From Sulfitobacter sp. S190 (GTDB taxonomy: Bacteria > Pseudomonadota > Alphaproteobacteria > Rhodobacterales > Rhodobacteraceae), in the NCBI RefSeq assembly GCF_025141935.1, contig NZ_CP081120.1:3151001-3215000 (forward strand): a stretch of DNA of 64,000 nt, written 5' to 3'. Every line of letters starts with the position of its first letter. The stretch's first letter is position 1. Under the pieces are notes generated by a model. The model made no database searches. It was not told the origin of the DNA and saw only the letters and a program-made list of their open reading frames with translations. Below, piece after piece: positions 1 through 9,407 of this stretch. The translations under genes were made by a program, and so were the position numbers.

Positions 1-926
1 ACCGTTTTGAGAATATCGGGGTTTTCCGCGAATGAAAGCGACGGCAGGCCATCTTTTGTTTTCTTCAGCTTGCGGTCGCTTGCCCCTTCAACACGCCAAT
101 CCGCAACAGCAGCAGCAAAGACAGCGGCGTCCGCTGGCAGGGATTGCGTCACTGCGTCAAGCATCTGCGCAGCGGTTTGTACGCGCACAACGGTCACTCC
201 CGCGGGCGGCGGTGTATCTGCAGGACCGGTCACAAAGGTCACCTGCGCTCCCATTGCCGCAAGGGACGCCGCGATTGCCTTGCCTTGCGCCCCCGACGAC
301 CGGTTCGCGATATACCGAACCGGGTCAATCGGCTCATGCGTCGGGCCAGAGGTCACAAGCACACGTTTGCCGGACAGCGGACCATCAACAAGCCGCTCCT
401 CGACCGCTGCAACGATTTCCATCGGCTCGGCCATCCGTCCGGGTCCGTATTCACCGCATGCCATGTCGCCCTCGTTCGGGCCGACAACGGAAATACCGTC
501 CTGACGCAGTGTCGCCAGATTGCGTTGCGTGGCCGCGTGCTCCCACATGCGTACATTCATTGCGGGCGCGATCATAACGGGCGTATCCGTTGCCAGCAAA
601 AGCGTGGACGCAAGATCATTTGCCAGACCTACGGCCATCTTTGCCATCAAATCCGCAGTCGCCGGTGCCACCAGCACAAGATCGGCAACGCGGCTGAGTT
701 GGATATGACCCATTTCGGCCTCGTCACCCAGATCGAAAAGGTCACGGTAGACCTTGCTGCCTGCCAGTGCAGAAACCGACAACGGTGTTACAAACTCCTC
801 ACCGGCGCGCGTCAGGACCGGCGTCACCAAGGCACCGCGCTCACGCAACCGACGTATCAGATCAAGCGCTTTGAATGCAGCGATGCCGCCACCGATTATG
901 AGCAGAATGTGTTTGCCTGCCAACAT
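1..926 (-). CDS. coaBC: CoaBC, phosphopantothenoylcysteine decarboxylase / phosphopantothenate-cysteine ligase (3' part cut off)
   Basis: Bifunctional cytosolic enzyme of coenzyme A synthesis: it ligates cysteine to 4'-phosphopantothenate and decarboxylates the product. I translated about 308 residues; the C-terminal part lies beyond the left edge. The N-terminal flavoprotein half shows GGGIAAFKA near the start, the conserved His in EMGHIQLSR, the PAMNVRMW substrate motif and the CGEYGPGRM active-site flap with its Cys. The ligase half begins with TSGPTHEPIDPVRYIANRSSG-type sequence. The ATG at 924-926 follows a GGGGGA ribosome site. Same strand as the ChaN-like gene, 69 bases downstream of it. 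Confidence 0.95.
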   Translation of the reverse strand, partial: MLAGKHILLIIGGGIAAFKALDLIRRLRERGALVTPVLTRAGEEFVTPLSVSALAGSKVYRDLFDLGDEAEMGHIQLSRVADLVLVAPATADLMAKMAVGLANDLASTLLLATDTPVMIAPAMNVRMWEHAATQRNLATLRQDGISVVGPNEGDMACGEYGPGRMAEPMEIVAAVEERLVDGPLSGKRVLVTSGPTHEPIDPVRYIANRSSGAQGKAIAASLAAMGAQVTFVTGPADTPPPAGVTVVRVQTAAQMLDAVTQSLPADAAVFAAAVADWRVEGASDRKLKKTKDGLPSLSFAENPDILKT

Positions 927-995
927 CCTATGTCCCCCGAAAGGCCAAGTATTGGCTGCACCATAGGCGCGCTGGCAACGGGGCGCCAGCCCCGG

Positions 996-1805
996 CTATT
1001 TGCGAAAGGCCGCGCAAGGATCACCGCGTGGCGGGGCATCCGCATCCGTCATGGCAGCGAAACCGCCATCCGGCATGTTGCCACCCTCGCCCTGGCCCAG
1101 CGCGAAAACCTTCAGATCAGGTCTCGCCTGCCGCAAAAGCGCAGGGACTCCCCAATCCTCACGTGCGTGGCCGTTGCCTGTTATCACGACGACCGGTCCA
1201 CCTGTCAAATCGTGGGCCTGCACAGCGGCATCGGCCAACGCCATGTCGCGCAGGCGCTGCGCATCTACCATCATCGGCAACATCTCTGCCGGCAAAGCAT
1301 TACAGTGTGCTTCCGCCTGCAGCGCCTCGCGGGCAGCCTGCTGATCCGGGTCTGCGGCTTTGTCGAGACCGTATTTCCGCGCAAGCGGGTGCGATACGAT
1401 GGGCTTTTCCAGCTGTGCATCAATCTCGTCGCGAAGCACCTGCGCACCGAAGATCACGGCCTCGGGCGCCGCAGCAAATATCGGATAATACATCGCGAAA
1501 TCGGGCCAGGGCCCAGCGGACCAACCCAGCGCCGCGTCGAGTGTATCGATATCATCCCGAACGTTCGGTGTCGCGCGTGCGGCCTGCTGCGGGGTGAGCA
1601 TTTCGAAGACTATTGCCGCCGGCCCGATCGCACCGGTCCAATCTGACTGCACCCTGTGATGTGCCGGGTTGTCGTGCTGTTCACCCAAGACAATGACGTC
1701 GGCGACCAACGCGGCCGCGGGAGGAGCGTCGCAATACCCCCGCAACGGCAAAAGCGCGACCAGAAAGGCCGCGCTTGCGTAAGAAAGAGCTTTGTAAACG
1801 AGCAT
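996..1805 (-). CDS. ChaN-family haem-binding-like protein
   Basis: 269 residues. The N-terminus is hydrophobic and looks like a signal peptide (about residues 1-25), so the protein is probably exported; there is a Cys at the end of the segment but no convincing lipobox. VLGEQHDNPAHH just after it and VITGNGHAREDWG near residue 210 are the paired His motifs of the ChaN/DUF399 family, whose studied member binds haem at the cell surface. The ATG overlaps the rpoH stop codon as TGATG, so the two are probably translationally coupled. That links this protein to the heat-shock/oxidative-stress sigma factor. Its actual ligand here is inference. Confidence 0.8.
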   Translation of the reverse strand: MLVYKALSYASAAFLVALLPLRGYCDAPPAAALVADVIVLGEQHDNPAHHRVQSDWTGAIGPAAIVFEMLTPQQAARATPNVRDDIDTLDAALGWSAGPWPDFAMYYPIFAAAPEAVIFGAQVLRDEIDAQLEKPIVSHPLARKYGLDKAADPDQQAAREALQAEAHCNALPAEMLPMMVDAQRLRDMALADAAVQAHDLTGGPVVVITGNGHAREDWGVPALLRQARPDLKVFALGQGEGGNMPDGGFAAMTDADAPPRGDPCAAFRK

Positions 1806-2683
1806 CAGGTCAGGAAGTGGAATACTTCTTGGGACTGCATCTCAAGCGATTTGCGCATTTTTGTGAACGCAGCCGCTTCAAGCTGGCGAACCCGTTCTTT
1901 GCTGAGGCTGAGTTCTTGGCCGAGACTTTCCAGCGTTCTCGCCGTGTCCCGCAGTTTGCGTTCGCGGACAATGAACTGCTCGCGGTCGTTCAACGCACCC
2001 ATCGCGGTGATCAGCCAGTCACGCAGCTGTGCCGTATCGTGGCTGTCTTCGACACGCTCTGCGGCTTGCGCGCTGTCGTCCTCGAGCGCATCAATCCACT
2101 CGCGTCCTTCGTCGTCCGCCGATTGTGTCGCATTGAGGGAATAGTCGGAACCGCTCAGACGTCCTTCCATCATCTCGACGTCGTGGAGCGGAACACCTAT
2201 CTCCGTGCTGATCATCTGGCGCAGCTGGTGGCGGTCGAGTGTTTCACCCTGTGCCGCCGCTTCACGCTCCAACCGCGCCTGAACGCGACGCATGTTGAAA
2301 AACAGCGATTTCTGGGAAGAGGTGGACCCTGTACGGACCATAGACCAGTTGCGCATCACGTGATCTTGGATAGAGGCTTTGATCCACCAGACCGCATAGG
2401 TCGAAAAACGAACCCCGCGGTCGGGGTCAAATTTATCCGCAGCCTTCATGAGACCCAAACCCGCTTCCTGAATCAAATCATTCATCGGCGCGCCGTAACG
2501 CTTGAATTTCGCTGCCATGGAAATGGCGAGCCGCATGTAGGCGTTGATCAGTCGGTGCAGCGATTGTTCGCACCGTTCGTCACGCCACGCATATGCAAGT
2601 CTAAGCTCGGTATCGGCATCCAACAGTTCCGCTTTCATCGCGGTACGGGTGAGTGAAAAGTCATGCGCGGTTGCTGTCGCCAT
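1805..2683 (-). CDS. rpoH: RNA polymerase sigma-32 factor, RpoH family
   Basis: 292 residues, usual length for RpoH. Region 2 is clear (DLIQEAGLGLMKAADKF, then RFSTYAVWWIKASIQDHV), the RpoH-specific stretch around QKSLFFNMRR follows, and region 4 ends in LSLSKERVRQLEAAAF. It directs RNA polymerase to heat-shock and stress promoters. Alphaproteobacteria of this group usually carry two RpoH paralogues; RpoHII belongs to the singlet-oxygen response. The coupling to a ChaN-like gene and an ECF-like promoter upstream suggest RpoHII, but I cannot prove the paralogue from this window. Confidence 0.93.
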   Translation of the reverse strand: MATATAHDFSLTRTAMKAELLDADTELRLAYAWRDERCEQSLHRLINAYMRLAISMAAKFKRYGAPMNDLIQEAGLGLMKAADKFDPDRGVRFSTYAVWWIKASIQDHVMRNWSMVRTGSTSSQKSLFFNMRRVQARLEREAAAQGETLDRHQLRQMISTEIGVPLHDVEMMEGRLSGSDYSLNATQSADDEGREWIDALEDDSAQAAERVEDSHDTAQLRDWLITAMGALNDREQFIVRERKLRDTARTLESLGQELSLSKERVRQLEAAAFTKMRKSLEMQSQEVFHFLT

Positions 2684-2731
2684 GCGGAACGTCTCCCAGT
2701 CTGTTTCCTGCCTTGTGGCGGGTTTTCATAA

Positions 2732-2761
2732 TGATTACGCATGAAAGGGGTGTTTGGTTCA
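2732..2761 (-). promoter_or_regulatory. Possible ECF sigma-E type promoter of rpoH
   Basis: Read on the minus strand, TGAACC (2761-2756) is followed after exactly 18 bases by TAATCA (2737-2732), about 50 bases before the rpoH start. The RpoE/ChrR-type promoters of Rhodobacter relatives follow TGATCC-N18-TAAGA, and rpoHII is a known target of that sigma factor there. The match is partial. The upstream element lies in the short gap before cobU, which runs the other way. Confidence 0.4.
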
Positions 2762-2777
2762 CACAAGGTTGCAAAAA

Positions 2778-3299
2778 ATGTTGCCTCGACGATCTTTTAT
2801 TCTAGGGGGCGCCGCGTCGGGGAAATCTTTGTACGCCGAAAGCCTTTTACTTTCCAGCGCGTTGAAGCTGAACTACCTCGCGACCGGGCAAGTTGAAGAC
2901 GCCGAAATAAAATTGAAAGTAAAAATCCATCAGGATCGCAGGGATGCGCGCTGGACCACGTTCGAAGAGCCGTTGGACCTTGGCGAATGCCTGCGCGCGA
3001 TGGATCCCGCCACACCGGTTTTGATCGACTGTGCAACCATGTGGCTCAGCAATCACATGATGGCCGGAAGCGATCTTGTCATTGCTACTGAAAAACTCCT
3101 CGACGACATTGACCGTTGCCCCGCGCCGAGCGTGATCGTCTCCAACGAAGTGGGTCACGGCATAGTACCCGACAACCGGCTCGCCCGACAGTTTCGTGAG
3201 GCCCAAGGCAAGCTCAACATTGCCTTGGCGGCACAGGCCGATCTGGCGGTCATGGTCGTCGCCGGGCTTCCACAGGTTCTGAAGGGAGAGCTGCCATGA
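2778..3299 (+). CDS. cobU: Adenosylcobinamide kinase / adenosylcobinamide-phosphate guanylyltransferase
   Basis: 173 residues. Bifunctional enzyme of cobalamin assembly that phosphorylates adenosylcobinamide and transfers GMP to it. The P-loop GGAASGKS lies at residues 10-17, near the N-terminus as expected. LIDCATMWLSN and SNEVGHGIVPDN are typical of the CobU/CobP family. I start at the ATG at 2778, preceded by AAGG with 9-base spacing, rather than at a TTG 24 bases upstream. Its stop overlaps the next start by four bases, so the two form an operon. Confidence 0.93.
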   Translation: MLPRRSFILGGAASGKSLYAESLLLSSALKLNYLATGQVEDAEIKLKVKIHQDRRDARWTTFEEPLDLGECLRAMDPATPVLIDCATMWLSNHMMAGSDLVIATEKLLDDIDRCPAPSVIVSNEVGHGIVPDNRLARQFREAQGKLNIALAAQADLAVMVVAGLPQVLKGELP

Positions 3300-3874
3300 C
3301 GGTTTGGCACTGGGTGCGCCACGGGCCGACCCACGAAAAAACGTTCGTCGGCTGGCGCGATGTTCCTGCCGATCTTACCGATTGCGCCCAGATTGCGCGC
3401 CTCACAGACCACTTGCCGGACAACGCCAAGCTTGTTTCCTCCGACCTCATTCGCGCGTCGGCGACGGCGGACGCGCTCACGGGGCCGGGACATCACCGCT
3501 TGGCCCACGAGCCCGATTTGCGCGAAATCAATTTCGGCGTCTGGGATGGCATGCCGTTCGATGCGGTTGCGGCCCGTGACCCGCAACTTAGCCGCGCGTT
3601 TTGGGAAACCCCCGGGAGCCCGCGTGCGCCCGAGGGTGAAAGCTGGAACGAAACTGCGGCCCGCGTGGACGCCGCCGTTGACCGCTTGTCCCATCTTCAT
3701 CCGGACCAGCATATTATCGCAGTCGCTCATTTTGGCGTTATCCTGACACAGGTTCAGCGGGCGATGCGTGTGTCGGCCTACGCCGCGATGGCGCACAAGA
3801 TCGACAATCTGTCCGTTACCACCATCCAGACACAGCCCGATTGGCACATTCATCAGATCAATCACCTGCCGTGA
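3296..3874 (+). CDS. Histidine phosphatase, CobC-like (probable alpha-ribazole phosphatase)
   Basis: 192 residues of the phosphoglycerate-mutase/acid phosphatase superfamily. The phosphohistidine motif RHGPT is at residues 8-12, the acid residue is in REINFGVWDG and the second His in VAHFGV. Translational coupling to cobU (ATGA overlap) argues for a role in the nucleotide loop of cobalamin, that is dephosphorylation of alpha-ribazole phosphate. The family is broad, so the cobalamin assignment rests mainly on context. Confidence 0.75.
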   Translation: MTVWHWVRHGPTHEKTFVGWRDVPADLTDCAQIARLTDHLPDNAKLVSSDLIRASATADALTGPGHHRLAHEPDLREINFGVWDGMPFDAVAARDPQLSRAFWETPGSPRAPEGESWNETAARVDAAVDRLSHLHPDQHIIAVAHFGVILTQVQRAMRVSAYAAMAHKIDNLSVTTIQTQPDWHIHQINHLP

Positions 3875-3933
3875 TTTGATGTCGCACAAAATTGCATTTG
3901 ATCCGCGGCCTCGGCCCGGATTACCCCTGTCGC

Positions 3934-4611
3934 ATGACATATGATCTCTACATCGGTGACCGGACATTTTCGAGCTGGTCTTTGCGCGGCTGGCTCATGC
4001 TGCAGAAATTCAATCTGCCCTTCCAAACTCATTTGGTGGGTCTCTATTCAGGCAAAATGGCCCAGGATCTTGCCCCGCTTGCGCCGGCCAAACTGGTGCC
4101 AGCATTACGCACCGCGGAGGGTCAGGTCGTCGGCGAAACGCTTGCGATCGCCGAGACCCTTGCAGAGCGTCATCCGGATGCCGGCATGTGGCCAAGCGAC
4201 CCGGACGCCCGAGCCGCAGCGCGGTGGCTTTGTGCGGCGATGGCGACCGGATTTAGCGCATTGCGTGGCGATTGTCCGATGCAATTGGTGCATGTCGACG
4301 CTACATTTTCGCCGTCCAGTGCCGTGCTTGCTGATCTGGCGAGGATCGAAACGCTTTGGCAACACGCGCGACAATACGCAACGGACGGACCGTGGCTCTT
4401 TGGCGCGTACAGTCTTGCGGATGCTTTTTACGCACCAGTCTGCGCTCGGATGGTCGGGTATGATCTGCCGCGATCGGAGTTTGCGCGATCCTATTGCAGC
4501 ACGACAATCGAGGATCAGGATTTTCGCCTTTGGCGTGCCGAAGGGCTCATGACAAGCTACGATCCTTTCCCTTACCCCCCGGTAGGCGCCACGCAACCGT
4601 GGCCTGCCTGA
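3934..4611 (+). CDS. Glutathione S-transferase family protein
   Basis: 225 residues. The N-terminal thioredoxin-fold domain starts LYIGDRTFSSWSLRGWLML; the SSWS motif supplies the likely glutathione-activating Ser. A C-terminal helical domain follows. I begin at ATG 3934, because the protein family starts there, and not at the TTG at 3892. The substrate is unknown. The gene stands alone 59 bases after the CobC-like gene. Confidence 0.8.
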   Translation: MTYDLYIGDRTFSSWSLRGWLMLQKFNLPFQTHLVGLYSGKMAQDLAPLAPAKLVPALRTAEGQVVGETLAIAETLAERHPDAGMWPSDPDARAAARWLCAAMATGFSALRGDCPMQLVHVDATFSPSSAVLADLARIETLWQHARQYATDGPWLFGAYSLADAFYAPVCARMVGYDLPRSEFARSYCSTTIEDQDFRLWRAEGLMTSYDPFPYPPVGATQPWPA

Positions 4612-4692
4612 TCTGACCGCGCCATGAAGCATTAACCATTCTTAAACCATGGGCGCGTAACTCTTGTTTTGGTCAACCATCGGGAGGACGCA

Positions 4693-6207
4693 ATGGTTTC
4701 TCGTGCCTACAGCGTGGCCTTTCAGGGGGTCGAGGCCCGGATGGTCGAAGTGCAATGTGCCGTGACCCCCGGGCTGCCTGCGTTTTCGGTGGTGGGACTG
4801 CCCGACAAAGCCGTTAGTGAAGCACGCGACCGTGTGCGCACTGCACTCAGCTCGATGGCAATAGCGCTTCCTTCCAAACGGATCACAATCAATCTGAGCC
4901 CTGCCGATTTGCCCAAGGAGGGCAGCCATTTCGATCTGCCCATCGCGCTGGCGCTTCTTGCTGCGCTCGACATCCTGCCAAATGATGTGGTGCAGAATGT
5001 CGTGGCGTTGGGTGAATTGTCTCTGGACGGATCGCTCGTCCCTGTCGTGGGGGCCTTGCCCGCAGCAATGGCCGCGGCACAGGAAGAACGCAGCCTGTTG
5101 TGCCCTGCCGGATCGGGAGCGGAGGCCGCGTGGGTGGATGCGTGCCAGGTCATTGCACCGGCCACACTTGGTGACGTGGTGCGCCATTATACCGGCCAGG
5201 CGGTCCTGCCTCCGGCAGATCCGGGTGAAGTCATCCCCCCTGTATTGGGCCGTGATCTGCGTGACGTCAAAGGTCAGGAACGGGCAAAGCGGGCATTGGA
5301 AATCGCGGCCGCGGGACGCCACCATTTAATGCTGGTTGGCACACCGGGCTCGGGCAAATCGATGCTCGCAGCGCGACTTCCGGGCATCCTGCCTCCTCTC
5401 TCCGCGACAGAGGCACTCGAGACATCAATGATACACTCGCTCGCGGGCCTTCTGGACGACGGAGGTATATCGCGCAGCCGCCCGTTTCGTGAGCCGCACC
5501 ACACTGCGTCGATGGCTGCGATCATCGGGGGTGGACGACAGGCGAAACCCGGCGAAGTCTCTCTCGCGCATAACGGCGTGCTGTTTATGGACGAATTTCC
5601 CGAATTCGCCCGCACCGTACTGGAAACCCTGCGCCAACCGATTGAGACGGGCGAAGTTACGATCGCGCGGGCCAACGCACACGTCAGATACCGTTGTAAG
5701 TTCATGCTGGTGGCCGCAGCAAACCCCTGCAAATGCGGCTATTTGCCGGACCCTGCCCGCGCCTGCGCACGCGTCCCGCATTGCGGAGAGGATTATATGG
5801 GCAAGATTTCCGGCCCCTTGATGGACCGGTTCGACCTGCGTGTCGATGTCCCACCCGTCAGCTTTCACGATCTCGACCTGCCCCCGGCGGGTGAAGGATC
5901 GCGCGAAGTTGCGGAACGGGTCAGTGCGGCACGCACCGTCCAACAGGCCCGCTTTGCGGGAAAGCCTGACATGCTGTGTAATGCCGATGCCGAAGGGGAT
6001 GTTCTGGAACAGATCGCAACACCGGACACCGAAGGCCGCGATATTCTGATGCGGGCGGCGGAACGCTTCGGGCTATCGGCACGCGGCTATCACCGGGTGT
6101 TGCGCGTGGCACGCACCATAGCGGATCTCGATTGTTCCGACACGGTGCGCAAACCCCATGTTGCCGAAGCCATCAGCTTTCGTTTGCCCAGCCTTGCTGT
6201 CGCCTGA
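4693..6207 (+). CDS. comM: YifB/ComM family Mg-chelatase-like AAA+ ATPase
   Basis: 504 residues. An N-terminal Lon-like fold (VSRAYSVAFQGVEARMVEV; GLPDKAVSEARDRVR) is followed by the AAA+ module with Walker A GTPGSGKS near residue 217, Walker B VLFMDEFPEF near 297 and a cysteine-rich patch (NPCKCGY, ACARVPHC). The C-terminal helical domain has LSARGYHRVLRVARTIAD. ComM is a hexameric branch-migration helicase used during natural transformation; the family is present in many non-competent bacteria too. The start at 4693 follows GGGAGG. The gene overlaps the convergent hydrolase gene by 35 bases. Confidence 0.93.
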   Translation: MVSRAYSVAFQGVEARMVEVQCAVTPGLPAFSVVGLPDKAVSEARDRVRTALSSMAIALPSKRITINLSPADLPKEGSHFDLPIALALLAALDILPNDVVQNVVALGELSLDGSLVPVVGALPAAMAAAQEERSLLCPAGSGAEAAWVDACQVIAPATLGDVVRHYTGQAVLPPADPGEVIPPVLGRDLRDVKGQERAKRALEIAAAGRHHLMLVGTPGSGKSMLAARLPGILPPLSATEALETSMIHSLAGLLDDGGISRSRPFREPHHTASMAAIIGGGRQAKPGEVSLAHNGVLFMDEFPEFARTVLETLRQPIETGEVTIARANAHVRYRCKFMLVAAANPCKCGYLPDPARACARVPHCGEDYMGKISGPLMDRFDLRVDVPPVSFHDLDLPPAGEGSREVAERVSAARTVQQARFAGKPDMLCNADAEGDVLEQIATPDTEGRDILMRAAERFGLSARGYHRVLRVARTIADLDCSDTVRKPHVAEAISFRLPSLAVA

Positions 6208-7087
6208 TCCAAGCGGCCAACTCGTCCAGCGTTTCGCGCGCCTCGGGCAGGAAGTTGTGAAGGATTGGCCAGACATGCGGCAAATCGTGCTTTTCGCGAA
6301 ATTCTACCTCCGCGCCATCCCGGCGTAATGCAGCGGCCAGCCGACGGGCATCGTCGAGCAGTATTTCCGTGTCACCAACGGTGATCCATGCAGGCGGCGC
6401 ATCCGGGAAAGTACCCTTGCATGGGCTCACTCGCGGATCGTCAGCCGGTGCCCCGCCCAGAAACATCTGCGCAAGTTCGGGCGCGCGCGCTCCGGGCAGG
6501 ATCGCATCGCGCGGAGCGTTTCGCAAAACGCTGTCGCTCTCATAGGCCAGATCCGCCAGTGGCGAAAAACCGAATACTGCGCCGGGCAAGGGCGCGCCAT
6601 CGGCACATAGTGACGCGAGCAATCCGAAGGCAAGTGCTCCGCCTGCGCTGTCGCCCCCAAGGACCACCGTGCCGGGGTCAACACCTTGCGCCATCAGGCC
6701 ATCCCACGCATGCCGCACATCCTCCGGTGCGGCAGGATAGGTTTGTTCAGGCGCCAAGCGGTATCGCGGCAAGACAGCGGGTGCCTGCAGGCGTCGCGCA
6801 AGTTGCGCTGCCAGCGCCGCGTGCGTCTCGGGACTGCCGAACAGAAAACCGCCACCGTGAATGTAGAACAACAAGCGGTTTTTTTGAACGATCCGCGGCA
6901 GCACCCTGATCGCATCTATGTTACCCAAAAGTGTTGCGGCGTGACTTGTCCCGCGCGGACTGTGAAAGAAGTACCGCGCCTGACGCTCAAGGGACCGTCG
7001 CAACTGTACCGGATCATTTGCGCGCTCGAGTTTCGGGCGCTCGATATGACGCAGCCAGATATTCAGGACGCGGGCACGCAGGCTCAT
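6173..7087 (-). CDS. Alpha/beta hydrolase (HSL/acetyl-esterase family)
   Basis: 304 residues. The oxyanion motif HGGGF starts at residue 77, and the nucleophile elbow GDSAGG puts the catalytic Ser at 147. A late acid/His pair is visible in the family region [12 protein letters not shown] and HDLPHVWP. Likely a cytosolic carboxylesterase of the hormone-sensitive-lipase group with unknown substrate. Its ATG overlaps the gshB stop by four bases, so it is the last gene of the rsmI-yraN-gshB run. Its 3' end overlaps the end of comM. Confidence 0.88.
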   Translation of the reverse strand: MSLRARVLNIWLRHIERPKLERANDPVQLRRSLERQARYFFHSPRGTSHAATLLGNIDAIRVLPRIVQKNRLLFYIHGGGFLFGSPETHAALAAQLARRLQAPAVLPRYRLAPEQTYPAAPEDVRHAWDGLMAQGVDPGTVVLGGDSAGGALAFGLLASLCADGAPLPGAVFGFSPLADLAYESDSVLRNAPRDAILPGARAPELAQMFLGGAPADDPRVSPCKGTFPDAPPAWITVGDTEILLDDARRLAAALRRDGAEVEFREKHDLPHVWPILHNFLPEARETLDELAAWIRRQQGWANES

Positions 7088-8019
7088 GCGCGGCGTGCCT
7101 CAATCGCCTCCCAGACCTTGGCTGCGATATTCACGCCGTCGAAACGTTCAAGTTCCTGTATGCCGGTCGGTGACGTCACATTGATTTCTGTAAGGTAGTC
7201 GCCGATCACGTCGATCCCGACGAAAATCTGGCCCTTTTCCTTCAAAAGCGGTCCGATACGGGCGCAAATCTCAAGGTCGCGATCCGTCAGGCCAACCTTT
7301 TCGGGCCGTCCGCCCACATGCATGTTGGACCTCGTTTCACCGGCGGCGGGGACGCGATTGATGGCGCCCACCGCTTCGCCCTCGACAAGGATCACACGCT
7401 TGTCGCCTTTGGACACATCGGGCAGGAATTGCTGAACGATCAATGGCTCGCGCGAAAATCCGGTGAACAGTTCGTGCAGAGAGCTGAGGTTGCTATCGTT
7501 CTGGGTCAGCTTGAAGACACCGGCGCCGCCATTGCCGTAGAGCGGTTTCAGGATCACATCGCCGTGCTTGTCCTTGAACGCCCTGATGGTTTCCAGATCA
7601 CGCGCAATGGTCGTTGCGGGCATCAGATCGGGAAAATCGAGCACCAGCAATTTTTCGGGAAAATTGCGCACCCAGAATGGATCGTTGACGACCAAAGTTA
7701 AGTCGCTCACCCGATCCAGCAAGTGGGTACTGGTGATGTAATGCATGTCGAAAGGCGGGTCTTGTCGCAGCCAGATGACATCGAATTCTGACAGGTCGAC
7801 TTCGCGCATTTGCCCGAGAACCGCCGGGTTCCCTTCAACACGCTGCACCTTCATGTCCTGACCGCGCGCCGTGACGCGGCCCTCCTGGTATGCAAGTTGA
7901 TCGGGGGAATAATAGAATAGACTGTGCCCACGCGCCTGTGCTTCTTCTGCCAGACGGAAACTGCTGTCGGCATTGATGTCTACGTTCCCGATCGGGTCCA
8001 TCTGAAAGGCGATTTTCAT
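7084..8019 (-). CDS. gshB: Glutathione synthetase
   Basis: 311 residues. ATP-grasp ligase joining gamma-glutamylcysteine and glycine. The N-terminus [20 protein letters not shown], the ATP-binding stretch [16 protein letters not shown] and the C-terminal [15 protein letters not shown] are those of bacterial GshB. Two in-frame ATGs exist; I prefer 8019 because AGGAAG lies 6 bases before it, whereas the same site touches the upstream ATG at 8025. A 58-base gap separates it from yraN. Confidence 0.97.
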   Translation of the reverse strand: MKIAFQMDPIGNVDINADSSFRLAEEAQARGHSLFYYSPDQLAYQEGRVTARGQDMKVQRVEGNPAVLGQMREVDLSEFDVIWLRQDPPFDMHYITSTHLLDRVSDLTLVVNDPFWVRNFPEKLLVLDFPDLMPATTIARDLETIRAFKDKHGDVILKPLYGNGGAGVFKLTQNDSNLSSLHELFTGFSREPLIVQQFLPDVSKGDKRVILVEGEAVGAINRVPAAGETRSNMHVGGRPEKVGLTDRDLEICARIGPLLKEKGQIFVGIDVIGDYLTEINVTSPTGIQELERFDGVNIAAKVWEAIEARRA

Positions 8020-8077
8020 GGGCATCTTCCTTGCTGTTGCCCATTAAATGGCGCAGCAAACCCGCTCTTGCAATGGG

Positions 8078-8452
8078 TCAGCCGTGACCAAAGGCGTTTT
8101 CGATCACCCTGCATTGCCCATGCGCGTCCAGCAAAGCCACGTCAAAACGGCATTCCGTCAGGGCACCTGCGGGGGTTTTACCGAGGTATTCTTCGGCAGC
8201 GGCATAGATGCGTCCCATTTGCCGCGCTGTGATCCGCTGTGCTGCCCGCGAAAAGCTGCGGCTTTTCTTCACTTCCACGAAGATCAGCGAAGACCCGTCT
8301 GCAACGATCAGATCAATCTCGCCCGCGCAGCCCCGCCACCGTGTTTCGGCAATGGTATATCCGCGGCGACAATAGTCGGAGGCAACGCTGTCTTCTGCAG
8401 CAAGTCCCGCGTGATAGGCCATCTCACCGGTTGACCTGTCGCGCAGATCCAT
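8078..8452 (-). CDS. yraN: YraN family protein (UPF0102, endonuclease-like fold)
   Basis: 124 residues, the normal size. It has the PD-(D/E)XK-type core GEIDLIVAD...LIFVEVKKS of the UPF0102 family, in which the Asp, Glu and Lys would bind metal. Biochemical function is not settled. It starts three bases after the rsmI stop; rsmI, the LpoA-like gene and yraN are neighbours in many proteobacteria, which supports the calls. Confidence 0.9.
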   Translation of the reverse strand: MDLRDRSTGEMAYHAGLAAEDSVASDYCRRGYTIAETRWRGCAGEIDLIVADGSSLIFVEVKKSRSFSRAAQRITARQMGRIYAAAEEYLGKTPAGALTECRFDVALLDAHGQCRVIENAFGHG

Positions 8453-8455
8453 CCC

Positions 8456-9340
8456 TCAATCCTTTTTCTGCGTCAGGGCCAATGCCGCCTGATAAACCTG
8501 CCTGCGAGGCATGTTTGCGGCCTGCGCCACCATGTCGACCGCATCCCGCATCGACATGTCCGCCAAAGCGCTGCGCAGGCTTTGTTCTAGATCGTCTTCA
8601 CTAACAGACGGTAAATTTCCCCGGTCGATCAAAACGACAACTTCACCCTTCGTCTTGGCGGTTGCGTAGTGTTCGGCCAGCGTCTCCAATGTGCCGGCCC
8701 GGGTCTCCTCGAACTTCTTCGTCAGCTCACGGCAGACACGGGCCTCTCTGTCACCCCCCAGTACCGTCGCGGCATCCCTGAGCATCGCGCCCAGCCGTTT
8801 GGGAGATTCGTAGAAAACCAGTGTCGCGCGGATCGGTGCCAGCGTCTCGAACGCCGAGCACCGTGCGGATTTCGCATTTGGCAAGAAGCCGGCAAAGTGG
8901 AACGCATCAGTCGGCAAACCGCCCAGCACCAGCGCGGTCAGGATGGCTGATGGTCCGGGCGCGCAGGTCACCGCGACGTCCGCCTCTCGCGCGGCGCGCG
9001 CCAGCTCAAAGCCCGGATCGGCAATAAGTGGCATACCGGCCTCGGACGCATAGACCACCGATTTGCCACCCGCTGCCGCCTCGACCAGCCCCCGCACGGT
9101 CCCGTCGCCGCTGTGGTCATGCAGCGCAACGATGCGCCTTCCGTCGAGCGGAATTGCGTGAATATCCATTAACTTGCGCAGGCTGCGGGTGTCTTCTGCG
9201 GCAAGGATATCGGCGCTGGCGAGTGTGTCGAGGGCTCGCAAGGTGATGTCGCGGGCCGTTCCTATAGGTACTCCGACAAAGGTAATGCCGTCGGGCAACC
9301 GGACCTTTTGGTAATTCAACGCTGGACCCGCCTTTTGCAC
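8456..9340 (-). CDS. rsmI: 16S rRNA (cytidine1402-2'-O)-methyltransferase
   Basis: 294 residues of the tetrapyrrole-methylase fold. FVGVPIGTARDITLRAL and AAEDTRSLRKLMDIH near the N-terminus, then SEAGMPLIADPGFELARAA and CAPGPSAILTALVLGGLPTDAFHFAGFLP, are characteristic of RsmI. It uses SAM to methylate the ribosomal decoding centre. The start is a GTG with no strong ribosome site, so the true start may be a few codons later. Divergent from the LpoA-like lipoprotein gene. Confidence 0.95.
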   Translation of the reverse strand: MQKAGPALNYQKVRLPDGITFVGVPIGTARDITLRALDTLASADILAAEDTRSLRKLMDIHAIPLDGRRIVALHDHSGDGTVRGLVEAAAGGKSVVYASEAGMPLIADPGFELARAAREADVAVTCAPGPSAILTALVLGGLPTDAFHFAGFLPNAKSARCSAFETLAPIRATLVFYESPKRLGAMLRDAATVLGGDREARVCRELTKKFEETRAGTLETLAEHYATAKTKGEVVVLIDRGNLPSVSEDDLEQSLRSALADMSMRDAVDMVAQAANMPRRQVYQAALALTQKKD

Positions 9341-9407
9341 AGTCTATGATCAGAGCCAATTGGACGCAGCACATGTTCTGCGTTACCGGCTGGGGAGTAC
9401 CGTTACC

